This document shows positions 45,223 to 54,216 of a stretch of 64,000 nt of DNA, piece after piece (the stretch's first letter is position 1; each line of letters begins with the position of its first letter). Made by a program: the position numbers and the translations under genes. The stretch comes from Meishania sp964351985 (GTDB lineage: Bacteria > Bacteroidota > Bacteroidia > Flavobacteriales > Flavobacteriaceae), in contig CAYGPR010000001.1 in the NCBI GenBank assembly GCA_964351985.1, forward strand, positions 1 through 64,000, in the 5' to 3' direction. The notes below the pieces were generated by a model. It had not been told where the DNA came from and did no database searches. It worked only from the letters and a program-made list of their open reading frames with translations.

Positions 45223-45312
45223 CGTCATTGTGAGCGAAGCGATCTTTTGAAAATTGTACAACAGTTCAATAAATTGTCACGCCCGCCTTTCTAAACTGGC
45301 AGGTTCGCAATG
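45223..45312. repeat. Divergent inverted repeat (GTCATTGTGAGCGAAGCGATCT)
   Basis: The left arm resembles the element at 15062 (CATTG.GAG...GAAGC.ATCT) and a right arm TTCGCAATGCC ends near 45312. It occupies the gap between the GCS2-type ligase and the amidotransferase genes. Confidence 0.5.
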
Positions 45313-45375
45313 CCATTTTCATAGTAACGCTCAGTAACAAAAAATAATATATTGATACCTGGGTAAAAAAATGGT

Positions 45376-46473
45376 CTAAAGTCCTTTAGCCGTTTGCTTT
45401 ACAACATAATCCACAACTTGCTTCAAGTCGTTCGTTTCTTCGAAAACTTTCAATTGTCTGTCGGCACCGGACCCTTGTTCCAACATTTGGTAAACATAGT
45501 TCACTTCGGTGCGGCATCCAAGATCATCGACAACATCATCGATAAACTCTAACAACTCGTTGATCAATGTCGCGAAGGGTACTTCTTCCTCTTTTCCAAA
45601 ATCGATGAGTTTGGCCTCCATGCCCCAACGGGCGGCGCGCCATTTGTTCTCATTGATCAAAATCCGGCGATATGACCTAAAACTTTGGTTCATACGGTGC
45701 AATTTGCTCAACTTGGCAATGATACACTGCATCAGGGCCGCGATACAGACTACCTCGTCAACGGTCATGACCATGTCACAGACCCTGAATTCAACGGTCG
45801 GGTAGAACGGGTGCAGACGAATGTCCCACCAGATTTTTTTTCCATTATCGATGCATTGCGTCTTGACAAGCAACTCCACGAATTTGTCATACTCCGCCAC
45901 ACTGGCGAAATACGGTGGAATGCCCGTTCTCGGAAATTTATCGAAGATTTTTGACCGGAACGACTTAAAGCCTGTTTCACGACTTTCCCAAAAAGGAGAG
46001 TTCGTCGAAAGCGCATATAAATGGGGTAGAAAATAACGCGCCGTGTTCATGATATGCAGACCCTCTTCCCGATTCGGAATACCGACATGCACGTGCATTC
46101 CGAAAATCAGGTTCGATCGAGCCACATCTTTCATTTCTGCGATCAACTGATCGTACCTCGGATTCGGGGTTATCAATTGCTCGCTCCAATGTGAAAACGG
46201 GTGCGTTCCTGATGCGGCCACCTTGAGGTCTTCCTTGGCGGCAAGCTCGATTACCTGTTGTCGTAGATAAGAAACCTCATCACGGGCCTGGTTGATGTTC
46301 TCACAAATATTGGTGCCCATTTCGACCATCGACTGGTGCATTTCTTCTTTAATGCGCTCTTTCAGCACCACTTTACCCCCATCGATGATTTTTGACATCT
46401 GGGAATGGAGCGTCAACGCATCGTTATCCAGAATTTGAAATTCTTCTTCTATTCCCAGTGTGAACTTATGCAT
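45376..46473 (-). CDS. Carboxylate-amine ligase (GCS2 / YbdK family)
   Basis: A 365-residue glutamine-synthetase-fold ligase. FTLGIEEEFQIL at the N-terminus, FGMHVHVGIP in the middle and PTVEFRVCD are the metal- and ATP-binding blocks of the GCS2 (glutamate-cysteine ligase type 2) family. It joins a carboxylate to an amine, most often gamma-glutamyl to an amino group. It follows the H1-tailed ATP-grasp gene by 28 bp and so belongs to the same operon. The true substrate is unknown. Confidence 0.9.
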   Translation of the reverse strand: MHKFTLGIEEEFQILDNDALTLHSQMSKIIDGGKVVLKERIKEEMHQSMVEMGTNICENINQARDEVSYLRQQVIELAAKEDLKVAASGTHPFSHWSEQLITPNPRYDQLIAEMKDVARSNLIFGMHVHVGIPNREEGLHIMNTARYFLPHLYALSTNSPFWESRETGFKSFRSKIFDKFPRTGIPPYFASVAEYDKFVELLVKTQCIDNGKKIWWDIRLHPFYPTVEFRVCDMVMTVDEVVCIAALMQCIIAKLSKLHRMNQSFRSYRRILINENKWRAARWGMEAKLIDFGKEEEVPFATLINELLEFIDDVVDDLGCRTEVNYVYQMLEQGSGADRQLKVFEETNDLKQVVDYVVKQTAKGL

Positions 46474-46501
46474 ATCGGTCGTTTCGATTTAAACAATTTC
46501 C

Positions 46502-46894
46502 CTATTTTGATTTTTTAGGGGTATTTTTTGCCTTAGCTGCCGGTTTGGCACTAGGTTTCGCGATTTTCTTGACAGTGGTACTCTTGGCTTTGGCCGTCGT
46601 CTTGGCAGCGACGGTAGATTTGGTCGCGGTCCTTTTCACAACAGTTGTTTTGGGCTTCGCAGTAACTTTAGTCGTTACTTTCGCCTTGGTAGGGACCTTC
46701 TTCACAACCGTCGATTTAGAGGCTGTTTTGGATTTTACGGCAGTTTTAGCCGGCGCCTTTTTCGCTGCCTTTTTTGTTTGCCTTGGTTTAGCCGTGGCCG
46801 TTACCTTTTTGGAAACACTCGATTTTTTGATTACCGATTTCTTCGCTTGGGCCGCAGTTTTTAAGGGTACCTTTCGGGCGGCCTTTCTAGGAGG
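46502..46894 (-). repeat. Lys/Ala-rich low-complexity coding repeat
   Basis: The part of the ATP-grasp gene for residues 318-447. Short AAK, KTT, TVVK and AKPK units recur imperfectly. It is probably unstable at the DNA level, though no perfect long direct repeat is visible by eye. Confidence 0.7.
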
Positions 46895-47845
46895 GGAAAC
46901 CACATTTTGTACAAAAGTGCCCCATGAAGTATTATTTTGACCGGTCTTGTGCTCATTGGCTTTTTCAATGGCGTATTTGGCCGAATGCTCGACGATCCAA
47001 TCGAAATTCGCCTGCCCGACGGAGTTAATATCGGCATCGGGAGCCGGATTACAGAAGTCGATGGCATAGGGCACCCCATCACGTACGGCAAATTCAACGG
47101 TGTTGAAATCATACCCAAGGGCCTGGCACAATCTTAAAGTATAGTCGTGAATGGTCTTCAACAGTTTTTTGAGTTCTTCTCCCTGGGTTTGAGGTTGTGC
47201 CACATAACGCTCGTGAAATGCATTTCGGGGCTCGTAGGGCATGATATGCACATACTTTTGTCCCAAACAATACACACGGAAATAGTCGTCAAAAACAATT
47301 TCTTCCTGAAGCATCATGACCAATTGTGCGGTTTCGCCATGTTTTGCAAAAAGGTCATCCGGGTTATCTACACGATAGACACTCTTCCACCCACCACCGG
47401 AATGGGGTTTCATATAGGCAGGAAATCCGATGTAGTTGAAGATGTACTCCCAATCCAAAGGATCTTTCAGATTACGGAACGATTTCTCGGTAGTGTCGTC
47501 TGGACGATGGTGCGATGGCAAAAGAACGGTCTTGGGTACCGGAACACCCACCTCCAAAGCCAAACAGTTGTTAAAGAACTTTTCATCGGCACTCCACCAA
47601 AACGGATTATTGATGACCGCCGTACCTTTTAAGGCGGCATTTTTCAAATACGCACGATAGAAAGGTACTTCTTGCGAGATACGATCAAAGATCACATGAT
47701 ACCCATAATCGATACCTTGTTGCACCTTATCGATTTTAACGGCTTCGGCGACTACCTTACCTTTCCCCAGTTCATTTACTTTATCTATAAATGCCCACGG
47801 AAAGGTGTCTTCCATTCCGAATAATATTCCAACTTTTTTTGTCAT
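46502..47845 (-). CDS. ATP-grasp ligase with histone H1-like C-terminal tail
   Basis: About 447 residues from the ATG at 47845. Residues 1-315 look like a RimK/D-Ala-D-Ala-type ATP-grasp ligase: YMKPHSGGGWKSV supplies the ATP-binding Lys and glycine loop, and VEFAVRDGVPYAIDFCNPAPDAD supplies the metal-binding acidic residues and Asn. Residues 318-447 are a low-complexity tail of 130 residues with 39 Lys and no Asp or Glu, rich in Ala, Thr, Val and Ser, like eukaryotic histone H1 or bacterial AlgP. The tail could hold the enzyme to DNA or RNA, or to an acidic substrate. The DNA of the tail is repetitive, and its length may vary between strains. Confidence 0.87.
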   Translation of the reverse strand: MTKKVGILFGMEDTFPWAFIDKVNELGKGKVVAEAVKIDKVQQGIDYGYHVIFDRISQEVPFYRAYLKNAALKGTAVINNPFWWSADEKFFNNCLALEVGVPVPKTVLLPSHHRPDDTTEKSFRNLKDPLDWEYIFNYIGFPAYMKPHSGGGWKSVYRVDNPDDLFAKHGETAQLVMMLQEEIVFDDYFRVYCLGQKYVHIMPYEPRNAFHERYVAQPQTQGEELKKLLKTIHDYTLRLCQALGYDFNTVEFAVRDGVPYAIDFCNPAPDADINSVGQANFDWIVEHSAKYAIEKANEHKTGQNNTSWGTFVQNVVSPPRKAARKVPLKTAAQAKKSVIKKSSVSKKVTATAKPRQTKKAAKKAPAKTAVKSKTASKSTVVKKVPTKAKVTTKVTAKPKTTVVKRTATKSTVAAKTTAKAKSTTVKKIAKPSAKPAAKAKNTPKKSK

Positions 47846-47950
47846 GATATATTTTGTTTTGTTTTTCATTCCCCCACAAGCTTCGGCGGAAATCTGTTTG
47901 TTTTATTTTTTAGGATTACCTATTGATTAAGTTATAGGGGATTATTGTTT

Positions 47951-48661
47951 TCAAAAATACTTCCGGATATATTCCGGAAACATCATTTTCCATAAAGGCC
48001 AATCATGTTCCGCCCATTTTTTTTCATCGTACCAATGGGGTATTCCCTTGGCATTTAAAATGCCTGACATGTGCTTGTTCTTGTCAAGACATATATCCCA
48101 TTCCGAAGTCCCAAGCACGATTTGCATATGGTTGTATTTCCATCCTTCCTCATTTTTCATGTATTCATTCGGACAATTGAAATAAATGCGCATATCATCG
48201 GATAAGGGTGTCATATTGCGAATATCAAAAGCGGCACTCATGGCAAAAAGGTGCGATACCACATCCGGAAATCTAAAAGCTGTATTTGAAGCATGAAATC
48301 CCCCAAAACTAACTCCGGCGGTCGCGATGCGATGTGTGTTGCATTCTTGTTGGATATACGGAATCAGTTCATCCTTTAAAAACTGTATATACAGTTCATA
48401 GTTATGGATCTTGGTTTCCGAATTCATATGGTCATCGTAAAATGACATCATGTCAATGGTCTCTACGTTATAGAGTTTAATGCGCCCTTCTTCAACAAAT
48501 GGCATGACCGAATCTACCAATCCGAAATCGGTATTCTGGGTATATTGCCCTCCCGAAGACGGAAACATCAGTATCGGGTGCCCCCAATGCCCGGTAATCT
48601 CAAGATTGATGTTCTTGCTTAAGATGTTCGAATAATATTGCCTGTGTTCTACTTTGGCCAT
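47951..48661 (-). CDS. Esterase D-type alpha/beta hydrolase
   Basis: A 236-residue alpha/beta-hydrolase of the putative esterase (PF00756-type) family. The nucleophile elbow is TAGVSFGGFH, a late Asp is in GTSEWDI, and the His is in WAEHDWPLW. It would hydrolyse an ester or peptide-like bond. It lies at the head of the amide-ligase operon, with a promoter 52 bp upstream, and its end is 105 bp before the ATP-grasp gene. A second esterase diverges from the same intergenic region. Confidence 0.82.
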   Translation of the reverse strand: MAKVEHRQYYSNILSKNINLEITGHWGHPILMFPSSGGQYTQNTDFGLVDSVMPFVEEGRIKLYNVETIDMMSFYDDHMNSETKIHNYELYIQFLKDELIPYIQQECNTHRIATAGVSFGGFHASNTAFRFPDVVSHLFAMSAAFDIRNMTPLSDDMRIYFNCPNEYMKNEEGWKYNHMQIVLGTSEWDICLDKNKHMSGILNAKGIPHWYDEKKWAEHDWPLWKMMFPEYIRKYF

Positions 48662-48712
48662 GTTCCTTTAAATATACTTTAAAATGATTAACAATCAACC
48701 GATTAAGGGCGG

Positions 48713-48742
48713 CAAAATTAATTTATTTTATGACATGCCAAA
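48713..48742 (-). promoter_or_regulatory. Promoter of the esterase/amide-ligase operon
   Basis: On the minus strand TTTG (48742-48739) and TAATTTTG (48720-48713), 18 nt apart, match the Bacteroidetes consensus at 52 bp before the esterase start. Confidence 0.65.
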
Positions 48743-48762
48743 CAATTATTTTAGGTATTCGT

Positions 48763-48770
48763 TATACTTG
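48763..48770 (+). promoter_or_regulatory. Candidate -7 box of the second esterase gene
   Basis: TATACTTG is one base from TAnnTTTG and lies 19 bp before the second esterase start. No clear -33 element is seen. Confidence 0.4.
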
Positions 48771-48789
48771 CACATTCTTACAGAAAAAT

Positions 48790-49617
48790 ATGCCATTTCA
48801 AATCGATATTGTAAGCCTAAAAGGGAGTTTCAGGTCTGTGCATCTGGGCAGAAAAGTGCATTTTCGACTGGTTGCGCCATCCGAGTACAAGGAAGCCCAA
48901 AAAAGGTATCCCGTGCTAATGATGAACGACGGACAAGATTATGCGGCGATGCAATTGGAACGTGCCTTGACAAACGCTTTTTCTGATAAAAGTATCACTC
49001 CTTTTATATATGTTGGCATCGAGTGCAATCAAGACCGTATGTACGAATACGGCACAGCATCTTCACCAGATTATAAAAAGAGGGGGGGCAAGGCGTTACC
49101 ATATTCCAAGTTCATAATCGAGGAGTTCATTCCGTTTTTAAAAGGAGAATTCAAGGTTTCGCTTGAAGGATTCGATTGGATCTATTGCGGAATGTCATTG
49201 GGTGGATTATCGGCCTTTGACATCGCCTACAACCATCCGCTGTTCTTCGGAAAAATCGGAGTTTTCAGTGGATCATTCTGGTGGCGCAAAAAAGCCTACG
49301 TAAAGAAGGATATCGCCGATAGAAGCCGTATCATTTTGGATGTCATCAAAAACGGAACTGCTTCGAAACACCTAAAATTCTGGCTTCAGACCGGCACCGA
49401 GGATGAGACCGCCGACCGGAACAATAATGGCATCATCGATGCCATCGATGATACTTTGGACGTGATAAAAGAACTTCAGTTAAAAGGGTATTCCTATCCG
49501 GGTGATATCACCTATGTTGAAATTGAAGGAGGCAAACATGATTTGCCTACTTGGGCCATTATATTTCCAGATTTCTTGAAGTGGGCCTTTAATTCATCCT
49601 CTAATCTCTCTAAATAA
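48790..49617 (+). CDS. Alpha/beta hydrolase-fold esterase
   Basis: About 275 residues from the ATG at 48790 (MPFQIDIVSLKGSF). YPVLMMNDGQDY, the nucleophile GMSLGGLSAFDIA, FSGSFWW and the late HD of GGKHDLPTW identify a PF00756-type esterase like the one on the other strand. An acidic loop DETADRNNNGIIDAIDDT could bind Ca2+. It is transcribed divergently from the amide-ligase operon and may serve the same pathway by cutting the product or a precursor. Confidence 0.83.
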   Translation: MPFQIDIVSLKGSFRSVHLGRKVHFRLVAPSEYKEAQKRYPVLMMNDGQDYAAMQLERALTNAFSDKSITPFIYVGIECNQDRMYEYGTASSPDYKKRGGKALPYSKFIIEEFIPFLKGEFKVSLEGFDWIYCGMSLGGLSAFDIAYNHPLFFGKIGVFSGSFWWRKKAYVKKDIADRSRIILDVIKNGTASKHLKFWLQTGTEDETADRNNNGIIDAIDDTLDVIKELQLKGYSYPGDITYVEIEGGKHDLPTWAIIFPDFLKWAFNSSSNLSK

Positions 49618-49654
49618 GATTGAAAAGCTAATGGTTTTATAAGAGGGTCTTGCG

Positions 49655-50284
49655 CTAATTCTTTACCGTTTCTTGGTTTTCCTTCCACTCATTATAAAAT
49701 TGGACTATTTCTGAGGGAGTTTTAAACTCTTTGTTCGCAATTTTTTGAGCTAAGGGAGGGCAATCTGAAAAGAACTTGGCCAGGTTCTTTCTCTTTAGGC
49801 CTAAAACTCCTTGGTTGACCCTAACCAAATAAGGGTTATCCTCTTTTTTAAAATAAGCTGTGTAATCAATATAGCCGGAGTCAGCATCTTCAAACTCCCA
49901 ATGATAGTGGGTCAAGAAACCCTTCTCAACTACCTTTAAAAAAACAGGCTCCCCATAGCCCTGAACAGAGGTGTAGTTTTGATTGAAAAAATCCCCAGAA
50001 TCGGTTATCCAAACACTCTCAAAAACACTTTGTCCCTTATTGTAAGCTAAAATTTGTTTGGGGCCATATTTACGCTTTTTCTTTTCTCCTCTAAATTTTA
50101 TTTTTTTATAAAGACTCCCGAACGGGTGCGGTTTTCTGTCCATCAGGGCTCCGAAAAGCGTATCGTTATTGTTTAAGACAACATAGCCCTCTTCAAAATG
50201 TTTTTGCCCCAACGATAAAATGGGAATGCAGAAAAAAACAATAAAAAAGGGTGAAAAAATTATGGTCTTTATAAGGTTTGTCAT
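49655..50284 (-). CDS. Hypothetical secreted protein
   Basis: About 209 residues from the ATG at 50284, with a signal peptide (IIFSPFFIVFFCIPILSLGQ). YIDYTAYFKKEDNPYLVRVNQGVLG and GYVVLNNNDTLFGAL are beta-rich, but no family is recognised. It follows the HGSNAT-like gene by 2 bp and ends the symporter operon. Envelope or extracellular location is expected. Confidence 0.65.
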   Translation of the reverse strand: MTNLIKTIIFSPFFIVFFCIPILSLGQKHFEEGYVVLNNNDTLFGALMDRKPHPFGSLYKKIKFRGEKKKRKYGPKQILAYNKGQSVFESVWITDSGDFFNQNYTSVQGYGEPVFLKVVEKGFLTHYHWEFEDADSGYIDYTAYFKKEDNPYLVRVNQGVLGLKRKNLAKFFSDCPPLAQKIANKEFKTPSEIVQFYNEWKENQETVKN

Positions 50285-50286
50285 TT

Positions 50287-51375
50287 TTATACCTTGAAGA
50301 ATATCTTCCTCCGGTACAAGAAATATGCCAAAAGACAATAAAAGGCGACGACAGACAACCCATATAACAATGATGAGAGTTGCATCGATAAAAAGTCATG
50401 AACATATACGGTATCGAAAAGCCAACCATGAAGTGATTGGTCTTCATTTATCTTGATCATTCCCATAACCTTACTGATAAAACTGGACAGAAAATAGAGT
50501 ATAATGGCATTTGCCCCGGCGTACCTGAAAATGCTTCCAAATTTTATTTTCTGTACATCGGTCAGATAATAGATCAACGCTAAGACTAGATTAGCCCATC
50601 CTGCCGTTACCAATACGAAACTACTGGTCCATAAGGCCTTGTTGATGGGGAAAATAATATCCCATAAATGACCAATAATCAATAGTGAGCCTCCAAGACC
50701 TATCAAAATAGTTGCTTTCTTCGGTTGCTTGGAGGTCAAGATCAGGCCTGTGAAAACGCCCAGCAGCGAACTACAAATCGACGGTAAAGTGCTCAAAAGG
50801 CCTTCGGGGTCATAGTCGGCTTTGTAATTGTGGGTTCCGAAAACTTTTACATCCAACCAGTTGGCCAAATTATTCGGGGCGCGTTCAAAAGTCGATTCCA
50901 TACCATCGACAGGAACAAAGCCCATCAGCAACCAATAGCCGATCAAAATAGCCGCACATATACCGACCAGGGTTTTCCATTTAAAGTTTATAAATAGAAT
51001 GGATGCAAAGAAAAATACCACTCCGATACGTTGCAAGACTCCGGGAAAACGAATGTTCTCAAAGTCTTTTATAAAGGGAAAACTTAGTGTAAATGCCCCA
51101 AGAAACAAGCCCAGACCAATTAATTTCAGCGCTCGGATAATTATCTTTTTATAGGTTCCGGCATTGGTCGGTTTGTTTTTATAGGAAAAAACAATGGATG
51201 TGCCAACAATGAACAAAAAAAAGGGAAACACCAGATCGGTTGGTGTATAACCATGCCATTCGGCATGTAGAAAGGGCGCATACACGGCGGACCACGTGCC
51301 TGGGGTGTTCACCAAAATCATCAGAACAATGGTCGCCCCCCTAAAAATATCAACAGAAAGTATTCTTTCTTTCAT
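50287..51375 (-). CDS. HGSNAT-like acyltransferase family membrane protein (DUF5009)
   Basis: About 362 residues from the ATG at 51375 (an in-frame ATG at 51381 gives two more residues). The first helix RILSVDIFRGATIVLMI, then YTPTDLVFPFFLFIVGTSI and the following helices, match the heparan-alpha-glucosaminide N-acetyltransferase/NagX-type proteins. Such proteins transfer an acetyl group to sugar amines across the membrane. It overlaps or abuts the symporter stop, so both may handle the same sugar. Confidence 0.85.
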   Translation of the reverse strand: MKERILSVDIFRGATIVLMILVNTPGTWSAVYAPFLHAEWHGYTPTDLVFPFFLFIVGTSIVFSYKNKPTNAGTYKKIIIRALKLIGLGLFLGAFTLSFPFIKDFENIRFPGVLQRIGVVFFFASILFINFKWKTLVGICAAILIGYWLLMGFVPVDGMESTFERAPNNLANWLDVKVFGTHNYKADYDPEGLLSTLPSICSSLLGVFTGLILTSKQPKKATILIGLGGSLLIIGHLWDIIFPINKALWTSSFVLVTAGWANLVLALIYYLTDVQKIKFGSIFRYAGANAIILYFLSSFISKVMGMIKINEDQSLHGWLFDTVYVHDFLSMQLSSLLYGLSVVAFYCLLAYFLYRRKIFFKV

Positions 51376-51382
51376 GGCCATC

Positions 51383-53194
51383 TTATAAAATATGCTCCTT
51401 CATTCTGTTCCATGCTTTGATTAACAAAAAGCCCGAGACCAATGCAATACCGGTCAATATCATTGCTTGCATTGTTCTGCCATAAATCCAATAACCTGTA
51501 GCGAACATAATAGAATAGATAAGCACTACACCTAGTACCATGGCCGTAATTCCAGAAGGAACGCTCCATTTTTCGCCCTCTTTCACAATGTTGACATCGT
51601 CTTTTTTTGCTTTTGAAACCACCTTGGCCCATCCTGGTCCACCTGGTTGAATTTTTTTGTAGAAGGAGCGTAAAGTCTCGTCCGATTCAGGTTGGGTCAG
51701 GAATGTTGCCAACATCCAAATAGCTGTTGTCACAACTACGATAAATGGATAGTTCGCCCATTCTGGGAATACTCCGGTTTCCGGCGCAAAAAAGAACTCG
51801 CCCAAATCGGTTTTTGCTAAAAGAATGACCAAAATTCCGGAAGCGAACATGGCAGTAATTTCACTCCACGCATTGATACGCCACCAGAACCAGCGCAATA
51901 TAAATACCAATCCCGTACCTGCGCCGAACTGTATCAACAGATCGAATACCTCAAATGCGTTCTGCAATGTCAAGGCGAACAATGCGCTGAGTACCATTAA
52001 TACTATCGTCGATATTCTACCAACGGCCACCATCTGTTTTTCGGTTGCGTTAGGATTTATCTGTCGTTTATAAAAATCAAAAACAATATAAGACGAGCCC
52101 CAATTCAATTGTGTCGAAATCGTACTCATATAAGCCGCTATCAAAGAGGCCAAGACAACTCCAAGCAGTCCGCTGGGTAATTTGGTCAGCATAGCCGAGT
52201 AGGCTAAGTCATGACCTAATTTACCTTCTTCGACATTGGGAAAAGCCTGGGCGATACTAGCAATGTCCGGATAAACGACCAACGATGCCAATGCGACCAA
52301 AATCCAAGGCCAAGGACGCAACGCATAATGCATAATGTTAAAAAAGAAAGTCGCCCCTATGGCATGATTTTCATCCTTTGCTGCGAGCATTCGCTGTGCG
52401 ATGTATCCGCCGCCGCCTGGTTCGGCACCTGGGTACCATGAGCTCCACCATTGAACGGCAATAGGAATAATAAATAAGGTTATCAATACTTTGGTATTGT
52501 CAAAATCAGGTAGTATGTTCAATTTGTCCTTAACATTCTCATTGGCCATTAATGCTTCTATACCACCGACCTCAGGAATATTTACCAGATAATAGGCGGC
52601 GCCGATAGCACCGGACATTGCTACGAAGAACAATAAAAAATCAGTATAGACAACTCCTTTAAATCCTCCCAAGGCACTGAAGACAACGGTTATGAGGCCT
52701 GCGCCAACAACCGTTTCCCAAGGCTCAAGGCCCAACATAATTCCCCCTATTTTAATGGCGGCCAAGGTTACCGATGCCATGGTTATAATATTGAAGAGTG
52801 CCCCAAGGTATACGGCTCTGAACTTTCTTAAAAAACTGGCAGGTTTACCCCCATATCGCATCTCATAAAATTCAAGATCCGTATTTACATTGGACTTTCT
52901 CCAAAGTTTTGCATAGACGAAGACCGTTAACATTCCCGTCAGCAAAAAACACCACCAGACCCAATTCCCCGAAACCCCGGTAGTTCGAACTATATCGGTA
53001 ACTAAATTAGGTGTGTCCGTTGAAAAAGTGGTGGCGACCATAGAAAGCCCCAGTAACCACCACGGCATTGTCCGCCCCGAAAGAAAAAACTCCGTTGAGT
53101 TCTTGCCCGATTTCTTGGAAACATAGATTCCAATCCCTAAAACGATTGCGAAAAATACAATGATAAAGCTGTAATCGAGCGTACTGAGTTCCAT
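51383..53194 (-). CDS. Sodium:solute symporter (SSS family)
   Basis: A 603-residue transporter with about 13-14 transmembrane helices of the SSS/SGLT fold. GRTMPWWLLGLSMVATTFSTDTPN is the first family signature, GGFKGVVYTDFLLFFVAM the second, and AAYMSTISTQLNWGSSYIV contains the Na2-site Ser-Thr pair. It imports a sugar, amino acid or carboxylate with Na+. The neighbouring HGSNAT-like gene suggests an amino sugar. It heads a three-gene operon. Confidence 0.92.
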   Translation of the reverse strand: MELSTLDYSFIIVFFAIVLGIGIYVSKKSGKNSTEFFLSGRTMPWWLLGLSMVATTFSTDTPNLVTDIVRTTGVSGNWVWWCFLLTGMLTVFVYAKLWRKSNVNTDLEFYEMRYGGKPASFLRKFRAVYLGALFNIITMASVTLAAIKIGGIMLGLEPWETVVGAGLITVVFSALGGFKGVVYTDFLLFFVAMSGAIGAAYYLVNIPEVGGIEALMANENVKDKLNILPDFDNTKVLITLFIIPIAVQWWSSWYPGAEPGGGGYIAQRMLAAKDENHAIGATFFFNIMHYALRPWPWILVALASLVVYPDIASIAQAFPNVEEGKLGHDLAYSAMLTKLPSGLLGVVLASLIAAYMSTISTQLNWGSSYIVFDFYKRQINPNATEKQMVAVGRISTIVLMVLSALFALTLQNAFEVFDLLIQFGAGTGLVFILRWFWWRINAWSEITAMFASGILVILLAKTDLGEFFFAPETGVFPEWANYPFIVVVTTAIWMLATFLTQPESDETLRSFYKKIQPGGPGWAKVVSKAKKDDVNIVKEGEKWSVPSGITAMVLGVVLIYSIMFATGYWIYGRTMQAMILTGIALVSGFLLIKAWNRMKEHIL

Positions 53195-53246
53195 AAGTTG
53201 GGTGTTGGTTGATGGCTAAAGATAAAATATTTTAGCATATACTCGT

Positions 53247-53254
53247 TACATTTG
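53247..53254 (+). promoter_or_regulatory. -7 box (TACATTTG) before the TauE/SafE gene
   Basis: A perfect TAnnTTTG match 23 bp before the GTG start; no clear -33 element at the usual distance. Confidence 0.45.
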
Positions 53255-53277
53255 CCGTCTGACCTTAAAACCATAGT

Positions 53278-54033
53278 GTGCCTTCATTTCTTTTTATTGA
53301 AATCACTCTTTCATCACTGCTTCTCGGATTGGCCTCAGCCTTCGTATTGGGCATTGCCAAATCGGGTATAAAAGGTATCGATGTCTTGATGGTCACTTTA
53401 TTGGCATTGGCCTTCGGGGCCCGCGAATCTACAGGTATCATGGTGCCTTTACTGATTGCTGGGGATATTTTTGCGGTTATCTACTACAATCGTCATGCGC
53501 AATGGAAATATATCTTTCGTTTTCTTCCGTGGATGATTTCGGGAGTCTTGATAGGTGTTCTGATAGGTAAAGATCTCGACGAAAAGACATTCAAAATCAG
53601 TATGGCGGTGATTATACTTTCCAGCATAGGCATCATGTTCTGGTGGGAAAAAAGAAAGTCGAAATCCGTACCAACGCATTGGACATTTGCAGGTTTCATG
53701 GGCATTATGGCAGGTATTACGACGATGATCGGCAACCTTGCGGGGGCCTTTGCCAATATTTTCTTTTTGGCGATGCGTTTTCCTAAAAATCAGTTTATCG
53801 GTACGGCGGCATGGTTGTTCTTTATCGTCAATCTTTTTAAACTACCGTTCCATATTTTCGTGTGGGGCACTATTACTAAGGAGACTTTGTTAATCGACCT
53901 TCGGTTGGTTCCAGGAATATTGCTCGGACTATTTGTGGGAGTGCGCCTTGTCAGGATAATCAAAGAGGATTATTACAGAAAAATGATATTGGTCTTGACT
54001 GCGGTAGGGGCAATTTTGATTCTTTTTAGATAA
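53278..54033 (+). CDS. Sulfite exporter TauE/SafE family protein
   Basis: A 251-residue membrane protein with eight or so helices. AFVLGIAKSGIKGIDVLMV and MAGITTMIGNLAGAFANIFFL carry the two repeats of the family. These are uncharacterised anion exporters or importers, with sulfite, sulfonates and taurine degradation as known cases. The start is a GTG at 53278, seventeen bases after the promoter box region. It is monocistronic and diverges from the symporter operon. Confidence 0.85.
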   Translation: MPSFLFIEITLSSLLLGLASAFVLGIAKSGIKGIDVLMVTLLALAFGARESTGIMVPLLIAGDIFAVIYYNRHAQWKYIFRFLPWMISGVLIGVLIGKDLDEKTFKISMAVIILSSIGIMFWWEKRKSKSVPTHWTFAGFMGIMAGITTMIGNLAGAFANIFFLAMRFPKNQFIGTAAWLFFIVNLFKLPFHIFVWGTITKETLLIDLRLVPGILLGLFVGVRLVRIIKEDYYRKMILVLTAVGAILILFR

Positions 54034-54036
54034 ACC

Positions 54037-54069
54037 TAAAAAAAAGGACATTTTGAAAAATTCAAAATG
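54037..54069 (-). terminator. Terminator of the 28-residue peptide gene
   Basis: On the minus strand CATTTTGAA / TTCAAAATG folds around 3 nt and is followed by CC and a T-run. It comes 60 bp after the small gene's stop. Confidence 0.6.
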
Positions 54070-54129
54070 CCCTTCGGGGGAACTAACTAAAAAATCAATC
54101 TACGCTAATCTCCAATATTTTTTTAAACG

Positions 54130-54216
54130 CTAATGAGACGATTCTATGACTATTTTTGCGATAAAGAGCAACGCGATCAAAACGACCAAAATTGCCACGG
54201 ATTTTCTCGTATTCAT
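54130..54216 (-). CDS. Small membrane protein, 28 residues
   Basis: ATG at 54216 opens 28 codons ending in TAG. The peptide has a short basic start (MNTRKS), a hydrophobic helix (VAILVVLIALLFIAKIVI) and a polar end (ESSH). It fits a one-helix membrane peptide, and a T-run hairpin lies downstream on the same strand. It resembles other minimal flavobacterial small proteins in type, but I have no homology to cite. Confidence 0.5.
   Translation of the reverse strand: MNTRKSVAILVVLIALLFIAKIVIESSH

Noticed and set aside
45509..46036. Several plus-strand frames opposite the GCS2-type ligase
   Set aside because: All are opposite a gene with clear motifs; shadows.
46545..46940. 131-codon plus-strand hydrophobic frame
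   Set aside because: It is the reverse of the Lys/Ala-rich tail of the ATP-grasp ligase; complementary codons give Leu, Val and Phe runs.
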